Notes under the pieces: generated by a model
Database searches by the model: none
What the model saw: the letters and a program-made list of their open reading frames with translations, nothing else
What the model was told of the DNA's origin: nothing
Assembly: GCF_003003175.1 (NCBI RefSeq)
Contig: NZ_PVTY01000004.1
Location: 124,001-188,000, forward strand
DNA: 64,000 nt
Direction of reading: 5' to 3'
Source of the DNA: Nesterenkonia sandarakina
GTDB lineage: Bacteria; Actinomycetota; Actinomycetes; Actinomycetales; Micrococcaceae
Made by a program: the position numbers and the translations under genes
Shown: one piece after another, positions 51,225 through 59,158 of the stretch
Layout: each line of letters starts with the position of its first letter
Numbering within the stretch: position 1 is the first letter of the stretch

Positions 51225-52442
51225 TCAGTTCTTGATGTAGCCGTTGGGGTTGAGCACGAACTTCTTCGCCGCGCCCTTGTCGAATTCTGCGTAGGCCGCC
51301 GGGGCGTCTTCAAGCGCAATCGCAGTGGCGCTGACCGCCTTGGCGATCTGGACCTTGTCGTGGAGGATCGCCTGCATGAGGTGGCGGTTGTACTTCATGA
51401 CCGGGCACTGACCGGTGGTGAAGGACAAGGATTTCGCCCAGCCCAGACCGAGACGGATGGAGAGCGAGCCGACCTGGGCCGCCTCGTCCACCCCGCCCGG
51501 GTCGCCGGTGACGTAGAGGCCAGGAATGCCGAGTGCGCCACCGGCCTCGGTGAGGTCCATCAGCGAGTTCAGAACGGTGGCCGGGGCCTCCTTCGCTGAA
51601 TCAGCGCCGTGCCCACGTGCCTCGAAACCGACCGCGTCGACGCCGCACTCGACCTCTGGCACCCCAAGGATCTGTTCGATCTGGTCGCGTGGGTCGCCCT
51701 TGGAGACGTCGACGGTTTCACATCCGAAGGATCGGGCCTGCGCCAGTCGCTCTTCGTTGAGGTCACCGACGATCACCGCACCGGCGCCCAGCAGCTGTGC
51801 ACCTACAGCGGCGGCGAGCCCGACCGGGCCGGCGCCGGCGATGTATACCGTGGATCCGGGTCCGACGCCGGCGGAGTATGCACCGTGGAACCCGGTCGGA
51901 AAGATGTCAGAGAGCATGGTCAGATCGAGGATCTTCTCCAGCGCCTGGTCCCGGTCTGGAAACTTGAGCAGGTTCCAGTCGGCATAGGGCGTCAGCACGT
52001 ACTCGGCCTGCCCGCCGACCCAGCCGCCCATGTCGACGTATCCATAGGCGCTGCCAGGGCGATCCGGGTTCACGTTGAGACAGATCCCGGTCTTGCGCTC
52101 CTTGCAGTTGCGACACCGTCCACAGGAGATGTTGAACGGCACGGAGACGATGTCGCCGACCTTGATGAATTCCACATCGGGGCCCACTTCCACCACCTCC
52201 CCGGTGATCTCGTGTCCGAGGACGAGGCCGGCAGGCGCAGTGGTCCGGCCTCGCACCATGTGCTGGTCCGAGCCGCAGATGTTCGTGGCGACGGTCCGGA
52301 GAATGGCCCCGTGCGGCACTTTGCGACCGATGTTGGCCGGGTTGACGCCGGGTCCGTCCTTGAGCTCGAACTCGGGATACGGGGTGTCCACGACCTCGAC
52401 CACACCTGGGCTCTTGTACGCGATTGCACTGTTTGTAGACAT
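51225..52442 (-). CDS. fdhA: glutathione-independent formaldehyde dehydrogenase
   Basis: 405 residues of zinc alcohol-dehydrogenase type, matching the Pseudomonas putida-like NAD formaldehyde dismutase/dehydrogenase. Catalytic zinc site: NICGSDQHM, GHEITGEVV and a later Asp/Cys; structural zinc site CGRCRNCKERKTGIC; Rossmann motif GAGPVGLAAA. The insertion GYVDMGGWVGGQAEYVLTPY and SDIFPTGFHGAYSAGV are family features. It oxidises formaldehyde to formate. An AGAGGA site precedes the ATG. The divergent LuxR-like gene probably regulates it. Confidence 0.9.
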   Translation of the reverse strand: MSTNSAIAYKSPGVVEVVDTPYPEFELKDGPGVNPANIGRKVPHGAILRTVATNICGSDQHMVRGRTTAPAGLVLGHEITGEVVEVGPDVEFIKVGDIVSVPFNISCGRCRNCKERKTGICLNVNPDRPGSAYGYVDMGGWVGGQAEYVLTPYADWNLLKFPDRDQALEKILDLTMLSDIFPTGFHGAYSAGVGPGSTVYIAGAGPVGLAAAVGAQLLGAGAVIVGDLNEERLAQARSFGCETVDVSKGDPRDQIEQILGVPEVECGVDAVGFEARGHGADSAKEAPATVLNSLMDLTEAGGALGIPGLYVTGDPGGVDEAAQVGSLSIRLGLGWAKSLSFTTGQCPVMKYNRHLMQAILHDKVQIAKAVSATAIALEDAPAAYAEFDKGAAKKFVLNPNGYIKN

Positions 52443-52568
52443 TGTTATCCTCTCGTGGGATCGTGACGAGCGATTTCCGTCACATGGATAAAGTCTCTAG
52501 CTGGCCGTGGGTCTTCTCAATGACCCGTGAGACCGGGCAGAGCTCTACCTTTAGGTAGGTCGGGTCAG

Positions 52569-52574
52569 TAGAAT
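52569..52574 (+). promoter_or_regulatory. -10 box (TAGAAT) of the ATPase-HTH regulator gene
   Basis: TAGAAT, seven bases, ATG 52582. It fits a leaderless start in the 139-base divergent gap with fdhA. Confidence 0.5.
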
Positions 52575-52581
52575 TTGAAAT

Positions 52582-53835
52582 ATGGCTCGCGTCACAGGTC
52601 TCGACGGTCTCCTCCCCGAGCTCTTCGACCTGCTTGCCTCGCCGCTCGGCTTGATCGTTCGCGGACTCACTGAACTGCTGAACCCACTGGTCACACATTC
52701 CGCACTGGTCATGCTCACCGCAGATGCCAGCGGCGGTCGCATCCAATGCACCGGCGACCCTGCCGTCCAACGTGGCGTGCGCGGACTGGATGTCGACCAG
52801 CTGCGAAGAGGGGCCGGCGGCGTCGAGGGCGTTCATCGGACAACGCTGCGCGTCGGGGAAGCGCAGCGTCCGGCGCTTCAGGTCCTGGCACGCAACGGCG
52901 CCCTCCTGGTGATCACCGATCCAGGCCCGGTCGCGACATCTGCGCCGCTGCTGGACATCTGGAACATCGTCTCGCTGCACCTGCAGGAGCGCGCAGATGA
53001 AGCCGCACCGGAGTATCTCCGCCATGCACGCTCGACGGCGGGAGTGCGGCTGCGGGCGCTGAGCGAGATCCAGGACGAGTACTCGGCAACGTTGGACAGC
53101 ATCCTCGCTCCGCTCCGGTCGGGGCAGCTTTCTGATTCGGCGGCGCGAGACTCTGCCCTTGCCAGATCCGCTGCAGGGCTGACTCGACTCAACGGGATGA
53201 CTGAACAGGCGCGCGTCGTGGCCGAGGAGTCCGTCAACATGTCCTTCGCGCGGCTCAAGGAGGAGCTCTGGTCCGCCACGCGTCACTGGCACGTCGACCT
53301 GGAGTTCATCGACCCGCTGGAGGGGGACCACCTGGTTCCCGATGATGTCGCTCGGGGAGCCCGGGCCGTGGTCACCCGGGTCATCCTCAGCCGCATGGAG
53401 AGTTCCGAGGTCAGCCGGGTCCGCGTGCAGTGGGACTGCGACGGGAGTGATCTGGTGGTCAGGATCCGGGACGACGGCGATGGCGGCACGCTCGACGCCG
53501 ATGCGCTGCGGCAGATCGCGGGGCAGCGCGTCCAGGCGCTCAGAGGTCAGCTCTCGGTGAGTTCGACAGCTGGCTGGGGGGCCGAGCTCTCGGCCGTCCT
53601 GCCGCTGGACCCGCCCCCGGCGGGACCGTCCACTGCCGCGATCGCCGGTCTGCGACCGCGGGAGGTGCAGGTGGCGACCCTTCTGGCCGCGGGCAGCAGG
53701 AACCGTGCCATTGCCGAGGAACTGGGCATCAGCGAGAACACGGTCAAGTTCCACATCTCACGCATACTGCAGACCCTGCAGGCCGGCTCTCGTGCGGAGG
53801 CCATCGCCGCGCTCCTGACGGAACAGCAGGCCTGA
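52582..53835 (+). CDS. LuxR-type regulator fused to a histidine-kinase-like ATPase domain
   Basis: 417 residues in an unusual order: an N-terminal sensory region (1-150), a helical segment (about 155-215) resembling the DHp helices of NarL-type kinases, an HATPase-like domain (about 225-335, with RIRDDGDGG as its G1 box) and a C-terminal LuxR helix-turn-helix (LRPREVQVATLLAAGSRNRA, SENTVKFHISRIL). Where kinases have a phosphoacceptor ELHD, this has SEIQDEY, with Gln for His, and no receiver domain is present. It probably works in one step on DNA. The position divergent from fdhA makes it the likely regulator. Confidence 0.8.
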   Translation: MARVTGLDGLLPELFDLLASPLGLIVRGLTELLNPLVTHSALVMLTADASGGRIQCTGDPAVQRGVRGLDVDQLRRGAGGVEGVHRTTLRVGEAQRPALQVLARNGALLVITDPGPVATSAPLLDIWNIVSLHLQERADEAAPEYLRHARSTAGVRLRALSEIQDEYSATLDSILAPLRSGQLSDSAARDSALARSAAGLTRLNGMTEQARVVAEESVNMSFARLKEELWSATRHWHVDLEFIDPLEGDHLVPDDVARGARAVVTRVILSRMESSEVSRVRVQWDCDGSDLVVRIRDDGDGGTLDADALRQIAGQRVQALRGQLSVSSTAGWGAELSAVLPLDPPPAGPSTAAIAGLRPREVQVATLLAAGSRNRAIAEELGISENTVKFHISRILQTLQAGSRAEAIAALLTEQQA

Positions 53836-53986
53836 GAGTACAAGAACCGGCTCATCCCCTTCGGATGAACGGCAGTGTCGACCTGCCCACTCTCGTCCAG
53901 ACTTGTCCCAACCCCGGATCACTATTGGCGGATACAGGTTCCGACACGGGACTCCACGTCCCGTCGATCAAGGAGGTAGGAAAGAG

Positions 53987-54421
53987 ATGGTTGAGCACAG
54001 AAGGATCGCAGCGGCGGTCTTCGTGATCCTGCTGGGGACAGCTGCATCGGCGGGATGTGCCAGCGAGACCCCCGAAGAGAACACTGACGCCGCATGCTCC
54101 TCCGTCGAGGAGCTGGGATCGGCGGTGGAGGAGGCCCAGATCGAACTGGACGAGGATTCCACGGTCGAGGAGGTGCGCGCCCAGAGGGACAACCTGGAGG
54201 AGAAGGTCCAAGCCGCCCTCGAAGACCTCGGTGACGTCCAGCAGGACCGCGTCGATGAGCTCGATGAGGCCTATCAGCAGCTGACTTCATCGGTGGAGAA
54301 CCTGGAGGACGACGCAACGGTCACGGAAGCAGTCCAATCCATCCAAGAGGAGGTCGCCGCGATCGGCGATGCCCGGGGTGGCGTCTGGGAGGAACTGTCC
54401 TGCGAGGACCCGGCCGAATAG
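53987..54421 (+). CDS. small secreted lipoprotein with coiled-coil
   Basis: 144 residues. A signal peptide with lipobox ASAGC places the acylated Cys near residue 24. The mature part is acidic and mostly helical, with Glu/Leu/Asp heptads (EEVRAQRDNLEEKVQAALEDL) and two cysteines at its ends (ACSSVEEL and LSCEDP). I do not recognise a family. ATG 53987 has an AGGAGG site ten bases upstream. It is followed by a convergent hydrolase gene. Confidence 0.75.
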   Translation: MVEHRRIAAAVFVILLGTAASAGCASETPEENTDAACSSVEELGSAVEEAQIELDEDSTVEEVRAQRDNLEEKVQAALEDLGDVQQDRVDELDEAYQQLTSSVENLEDDATVTEAVQSIQEEVAAIGDARGGVWEELSCEDPAE

Positions 54422-54443
54422 GCCTTGGTGTTGAGGTCGCCTG

Positions 54444-55364
54444 TCATTCTGAGGCGACCGGATCCTCCCTCAGCGCCTCATCGAGGATCCGCGCCTGGCG
54501 CAGCGAGAAGTGATCCTCTCCCTCCGGAAACTCGGCACGCACCTGCATGAAGCCCTGTTCGCGATACCAGCTGGAGCCCTCCTGGGCTGCGGTCAACGCG
54601 TCGAAGGGCGCGTAGGGCACCGAGCCGTTATCCAAGGTGCCGGTCACCCAGATCAGGTCCAGGAACTCGAGCTGTTCCGAGCTGGGTTCCTCGACCAGGG
54701 CCTGCGGGGCACCTCCGCCGCCGAGCATGAGGGCGCCGCCGGTCACGGACTGCGGGTTCCGAGGGAGCACGCCATAGGAGATCATCTCGGCGCCCCCCGA
54801 GTACCCCATCCACCACACGTCCTCAGGGCCGAGACCATAGGGTGCCAGCACACGTTCGTCCAGCAGGTCCTGCAGCCATGGGAGGTTGGTCGAGATGTCC
54901 TCCCACCAGGTGAGCTCGCCCTCCACATCCGGGGTGAGCGGGGCCAGCAGCACCATGTTGCGTGACGCAGCGACCGCCGCGAGGCAGTTGAGCAGGCCGT
55001 CGGGATCGTCGTACTCGGCTCCGCCGTCACCGTGGAGCCTGACCACCACACCGACCGGCTCGTTGAAGTCCACTCCCCGGGTGAACAGGTGATACTCACT
55101 GGACGCGGATTCCGAGGTGAACCCCTGATTCAGCTGCACCGAGTCCTGCCCGCCCTCGGTCGCACCTCCGGTGCCGGTCACCGGATCGGGGTCTGCCCGA
55201 GGATCTGGTCGGTCGATCCCGTGCATCTCACATCGCGCAGGCGAGTCCGCGGCAGCCTCGGTGTTCTCGTCCTCTCCCAGGAGGAGGGCCAGGACGAAGA
55301 ACACCAGGAAGGCCGCGAGCACAGCAGCCACCAGCCCGGAGAGCAGGGCCCAACGTCTGGTCAT
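54444..55364 (-). CDS. membrane-anchored or secreted alpha/beta hydrolase
   Basis: 306 residues. An N-terminal helix (ALLSGLVAAVLAAFLVFFVLALLLG) anchors or exports it. The domain has an oxyanion HGDGG segment (VVRLHGDGGAEYDD), the nucleophile elbow GYSGGAEM (Ser near 193), an Asp in VTGTLDNG and a His in GEDHFSL. Layout resembles extracellular esterases or polymer depolymerases. It is the last gene of the Pls-type neighbourhood on this strand, so a link to product processing is possible but unproven. Confidence 0.8.
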   Translation of the reverse strand: MTRRWALLSGLVAAVLAAFLVFFVLALLLGEDENTEAAADSPARCEMHGIDRPDPRADPDPVTGTGGATEGGQDSVQLNQGFTSESASSEYHLFTRGVDFNEPVGVVVRLHGDGGAEYDDPDGLLNCLAAVAASRNMVLLAPLTPDVEGELTWWEDISTNLPWLQDLLDERVLAPYGLGPEDVWWMGYSGGAEMISYGVLPRNPQSVTGGALMLGGGGAPQALVEEPSSEQLEFLDLIWVTGTLDNGSVPYAPFDALTAAQEGSSWYREQGFMQVRAEFPEGEDHFSLRQARILDEALREDPVASE

Positions 55365-55512
55365 AGTTGGATTCCTTGCTGTTGCGTCCGACGTCGGCCT
55401 GCAGGGCGTGGCGGAGGCCCTGGCCGGCGGATGGGAGGAGACTCGTGCCTGCGCGCGAGCGGCTTCTGTGAGAAGTGTAAGAGATGCGGGGCAGCAGCGG
55501 AATCATGATTCA

Positions 55513-56862
55513 TCAGGAGTGCGGCGCCCACGGATGAACCCGCCGCTCAGGGCAGGCGGGGAGCAATGGGTCGAACAGCCAACCCTGCAGCACTGACCTC
55601 GTCTGTGGTCCAGACACCAGCTCGGCGTGATCGAGGAAGTCGCCGGTCGACGCAGTGCCGTGACGGTGCTTGGCGGTCCAAGATCGCAGAAGTCCGAAGA
55701 ACTGGTCCTCGCCCAGGAAGATCCGCAGAGCATGCAGTGTGAGGGCGCCGCGCAGATAGATGCGTTCATCGAACATATGCGCTGCACCAGGGTCGACCAG
55801 CAGGATGTTCTGCGGAAGCGAGACCAGCCGATCATGTGCCGCGCGGGCGCGGGTGTCGGCGTCGAGCTGGTCAGACGCCTCCGACCAGAGCCACTCCGCA
55901 TACGTGGCAAAGCCTTCGTTGAGCCAGATGTCAGACCATCGGCGCGGGGTCACGGAGTTGCCGAACCACTGGTGGGCGAGTTCGTGGGCGGCCAGCCGCT
56001 CCGATGTCCAGTCCGCACCGAGATGGTTCGAACCCAGAATCGACAACGGCTGAGATTCCAGAGGCATCTCCAGGGGGTCGTCGGTCACCACGACCTCGTA
56101 GGAGTCGAACGGGTACTCCCCGAAGTCCCGCTCGAAGACCGCCATCATGGAGTGCTGCTTGGCCAGGACATCCTGGCCCTGCCGCCACAGATGGTCCCCA
56201 CAGGCCAGGAGCAGCGGGACCCGCGCCGGCACGTGCTGCGCGTTCGTGATCGGACCGCGTCGGTATTGTCCGATCTGCACCGTGGCGAGGTAGGTCGCCA
56301 GCGGCGCCCTGGATTCCCAGGTCCAGGCCCGCCGGTCGCCGTCCTGGGTCACGTGGAGAAGCTCGCCGTTGCTGATCGCGGTGTAGTCCGAGTCGACCAG
56401 GATGGTGCAGTTCAAGGTCGCCTTGTGTCCGGGGTGGTCGTTGCATGGAAACCAGGTGGCAGCTCCGTTCGGCTGTCCGGCCACCAGCACGCCGTCGGTG
56501 AGCTCTTCCCATCCGACGTCGCCCCAGGGGCCCTTCTGCGGTCGGGGTTTCCCCCGGTAGTCCACGACAATGGTGATCGCCTGATCGGCGGCGAGGTCTG
56601 CGGGCAGCACCAGCTTGGTGCGAGTCTGTCTGAACCTGACCGCGGCGTCGTTGAGCTGCACCCCGCTGACCTTGAGTCCGCGCAGATCGAGTTCGATGGC
56701 GGAGGTCTCCGCGAGCACGCGCCCGTGGAGCACCGCGCGGGCGTTCAGTCGGTTCGGTTGGATCTCATAGTCCAGATGCAGGTCGTAGTGGTCGATCTGG
56801 AGCTCCGCCGACCCGGAGGTCGGGGTATAGGAGTCGGGCTGGATCATCAGCGAGACACGCAT
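55513..56862 (-). CDS. M1-family metallopeptidase (aminopeptidase N-like)
   Basis: 449 residues, shorter than classical aminopeptidase N (which has a helical C-terminal domain), as in the compact M1 group. The motif HELAHQWFG (His293, His297) followed by NEGFATYAE gives HExxH-x18-E exactly. The exopeptidase recognition segment is PLEMPLESQP instead of GAMEN, keeping Glu. No signal peptide is evident. Epsilon-poly-lysine producers carry a zinc M1-type peptidase that degrades the polymer next to pls; by position this is a candidate. ATG 56847 is an alternative start. Confidence 0.85.
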   Translation of the reverse strand: MRVSLMIQPDSYTPTSGSAELQIDHYDLHLDYEIQPNRLNARAVLHGRVLAETSAIELDLRGLKVSGVQLNDAAVRFRQTRTKLVLPADLAADQAITIVVDYRGKPRPQKGPWGDVGWEELTDGVLVAGQPNGAATWFPCNDHPGHKATLNCTILVDSDYTAISNGELLHVTQDGDRRAWTWESRAPLATYLATVQIGQYRRGPITNAQHVPARVPLLLACGDHLWRQGQDVLAKQHSMMAVFERDFGEYPFDSYEVVVTDDPLEMPLESQPLSILGSNHLGADWTSERLAAHELAHQWFGNSVTPRRWSDIWLNEGFATYAEWLWSEASDQLDADTRARAAHDRLVSLPQNILLVDPGAAHMFDERIYLRGALTLHALRIFLGEDQFFGLLRSWTAKHRHGTASTGDFLDHAELVSGPQTRSVLQGWLFDPLLPACPERRVHPWAPHS

Positions 56863-56983
56863 CCTTTGCGAAGATCGTCAGAGTTCAGTGCACAGCACCC
56901 GCAGGCGGCAAAACGATGTGAAGATGAGCTCACGCATTCCTGGTCGGTCGTCAACCAGGACCGAGCTTTCAGGAGGTGGACCG

Positions 56984-57586
56984 GTGGACTGGGCCTATAG
57001 ACGCACCAACGACGCGGACTCGATCGTGAGCGCCCTGGTGGCCGACGCCTATGGGGTCGACCCGGCACGTGTGGAGCTGGTCCAGCGCCGCGGAGCACCG
57101 GAGGCGCGGATCGAGGGCAGGCGGGTGGAACTCTCAAGGTCGCGCTCCCATGGTTTCGTCGCGGCGGCGTGCGCCGGGCCGGGGGAGCAGCTCTCGCTGG
57201 GGATCGACATCGAGGCGGTCCAGCCGTTCCTGGATTCGACGACGGAGCCGGCCCTTTTTGCCGAAGTCATCCTGGCGCCTCAGGAGCTGGAGTGGTTCCG
57301 CGCGACGACGGGGGCGGCCGAGGTCGACAGACTCAATCGGCTCCTGCGGACCTGGGTCCGGAAAGAGGCGGTGCTCAAGTCGCTGCACACGGGTTTCGAT
57401 GTCGGCCGCGGAGGCCTGGCGCCCGCGGACGTGGTGCTCAATGAGCCATGGGAAGCGCCCCTGTGTCTCAGCCACACGCGGGTCACCGTGACCGACCTGC
57501 CCAGCCGAGACGACGCGGGCACCGATGGATCCGTGATGATGGCCCTTGCGCAGAACGCCGGGCCGCTCGTTCTCCCGCGACGATGA
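56984..57586 (+). CDS. 4'-phosphopantetheinyl transferase (Sfp type)
   Basis: 200 residues. The two catalytic signatures are present: GIDIEAVQPF and the WVRKEAVLKSLHTG segment (family W-x2-KEAxxK). It transfers phosphopantetheine from CoA to a carrier-domain serine. GTG 56984 is chosen because AGGAGG lies eight bases before it and the upstream frame has no family character. It is the only plus-strand gene of this neighbourhood, divergent from the M1 peptidase, and the natural activator of the carrier domain in the synthetase at 60201. Confidence 0.88.
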   Translation: MDWAYRRTNDADSIVSALVADAYGVDPARVELVQRRGAPEARIEGRRVELSRSRSHGFVAAACAGPGEQLSLGIDIEAVQPFLDSTTEPALFAEVILAPQELEWFRATTGAAEVDRLNRLLRTWVRKEAVLKSLHTGFDVGRGGLAPADVVLNEPWEAPLCLSHTRVTVTDLPSRDDAGTDGSVMMALAQNAGPLVLPRR

Positions 57587-57633
57587 GCCGACGAGACGGC
57601 GGTGGCTCTGAGTCGACGACGCGGTCCGCCGAG

Positions 57634-57825
57634 CTACTCGCCGTGTGTCCCGGGTCCGGTGGAACCTTCGGGCGTCTGGGCGCCGTCGATCTTGCTCCGC
57701 CAACGTTCTTTCACGTCCTCGGGCAGGTCCTCCCATGGCTCAGCCTCCGACATCATGAGACCGGCGAGCAGCTTCCTGCGTTCGTTGTACAGGGCCTGGG
57801 CCGCTTCGTCCCGGATACTGCGCAC
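57634..57825 (-). CDS. 63-residue protein of unknown function
   Basis: Starts with GTG behind GGAGGGG. Sequence is helical and charged: IRDEAAQALYNERRKLLAGL, then EPWEDLPEDVKERWRSKIDG, with a Gly/Thr-rich end. The pattern YxERRKLL and PEDVKERW is reminiscent of small DNA- or protein-binding helical domains found near biosynthetic genes. It lies downstream of the acyltransferase-like gene and converges on the transferase gene. It could be a chance frame but its ribosome site and composition argue otherwise. Confidence 0.5.
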   Translation of the reverse strand: MRSIRDEAAQALYNERRKLLAGLMMSEAEPWEDLPEDVKERWRSKIDGAQTPEGSTGPGTHGE

Positions 57826-57934
57826 TTACCCCTCCAGCACCGTGGAAAAAAACGTAGGAAGGCGTGCACATATGGCGACGCCTGGTTCTCGGTGCAAGTG
57901 TAGTGGACCGAAAACTACAGGCTTGACTATGGTG

Positions 57935-59158
57935 CTATCTCGGTGTTCCTCCTCGTAGGCGCTCCTCCACCCGGTTGTGGACGGTGCGGGAGACCGCGGT
58001 GATCCCACGCTCCAACGGGCCGGCACCCCTGAAATGCAGCCAGACCATCGCGAACAGGATCGCCGCAGAGGCCTGGAAGGCGAAGGACGCCCATGGTGCC
58101 TCCGCGAGGAACCCGGAGGCCAGGAGGAGCAGGTGCACGGTGTACAGCGTCAGGGTCATGCTGCCGATGGCTGCAAGAGGTGCCAGGAACCTGCCGGCCA
58201 CCCGTGCGAGAAGCAGCATGGCTCCAAGGACCGCGACGGCGGTGCCCAGTGCGTTGAGGACCTCGAACGGAGTCGAGGTATACGGAGCCAGGACGGTCTG
58301 CCACCACCACGTCGTCGTCGGAAGGTCCGGAGGTGGCCCCCAGGTGAGGAAGTCGTGGATGACCACAGGCGACCAGGGTGTCGCCACGTGCAGCTGGTGG
58401 TGACCACCGAGCGGACCCTGCAGCAGCGCGGAGCTCAACCAGGCGGCGACGGCGACCACCGTGCCGGTGATGAGCAGCCGGATGGCGGTGGACGTCGCTC
58501 GCAGGTCGAGACGTCCGATGGCAAGGCCTGCACACACGTAGGCCATCCACGGGATCACCGGGAAGCTGCCCGTGAACAGGACGACGCTGGCCGACGCGAT
58601 CGGGTCGGTGACCACGGTCGTGAAGCTGGGGTCGTAGCCGTCGAGGTCCGGCAGTGCGTCGCCGACCAGATGGATCAGGACGGGGCCCAGCGCTGCGATG
58701 CCGACGGCCAGCGCCACCAGCGCCCTGACTGGGAGCCGAAGCAGTGGGATCGCCAGCAGGAACATCGCACCGTAGTACACCAGGATGATCGCAGCCGGCG
58801 GGTCGACTGAGGCGACCAGGAGTCCGATCAGCGCGATCAGTGCCGCTCGGGCGGCCAGCGCAGCCTTGGAGGCGGTCAACGCGTGGCCGCTGGGCGGACG
58901 AGCTCCACCGGTCATGAATGCCAGCGCGACTCCAGCGAGCAGGGCGAAGAGCGCTGCCGATACACCGGAGAACATCGTCCAGACGAAGGTCGGTTCGCCG
59001 TCGTCGGTCCAGGACGGCAGGATGTGGATCGCCATCATGCTCAGCAGCGCGAGCCCGCGGGCAGCATCGACTCCGATCAGACGGCGTCTGCGCTTCTGCT
59101 GGATCGCGGATGCGTGAGGCGCCGTGGTGGCGGAGTCGCCTTTCAGGGTGTCCTTCAT
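57935..59158 (-). CDS. polytopic acyltransferase-like membrane protein (DUF1624/DUF418 type)
   Basis: 407 residues and about ten membrane helices. The start IGVDAARGLALLSMMAIHI matches the heparan-alpha-glucosaminide N-acetyltransferase-like catalytic-domain pattern, in which a conserved Asp-Ala-x-Arg-Gly stretch precedes helix 1 and a His follows. A long extracellular loop holds GPLGGHHQLHVATPWSPVVIHDFLTW. The end of dapA overlaps its start by four bases, so the two are co-translated. A role in acylating or exporting the synthetase product is possible. Confidence 0.8.
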   Translation of the reverse strand: MKDTLKGDSATTAPHASAIQQKRRRRLIGVDAARGLALLSMMAIHILPSWTDDGEPTFVWTMFSGVSAALFALLAGVALAFMTGGARPPSGHALTASKAALAARAALIALIGLLVASVDPPAAIILVYYGAMFLLAIPLLRLPVRALVALAVGIAALGPVLIHLVGDALPDLDGYDPSFTTVVTDPIASASVVLFTGSFPVIPWMAYVCAGLAIGRLDLRATSTAIRLLITGTVVAVAAWLSSALLQGPLGGHHQLHVATPWSPVVIHDFLTWGPPPDLPTTTWWWQTVLAPYTSTPFEVLNALGTAVAVLGAMLLLARVAGRFLAPLAAIGSMTLTLYTVHLLLLASGFLAEAPWASFAFQASAAILFAMVWLHFRGAGPLERGITAVSRTVHNRVEERLRGGTPR

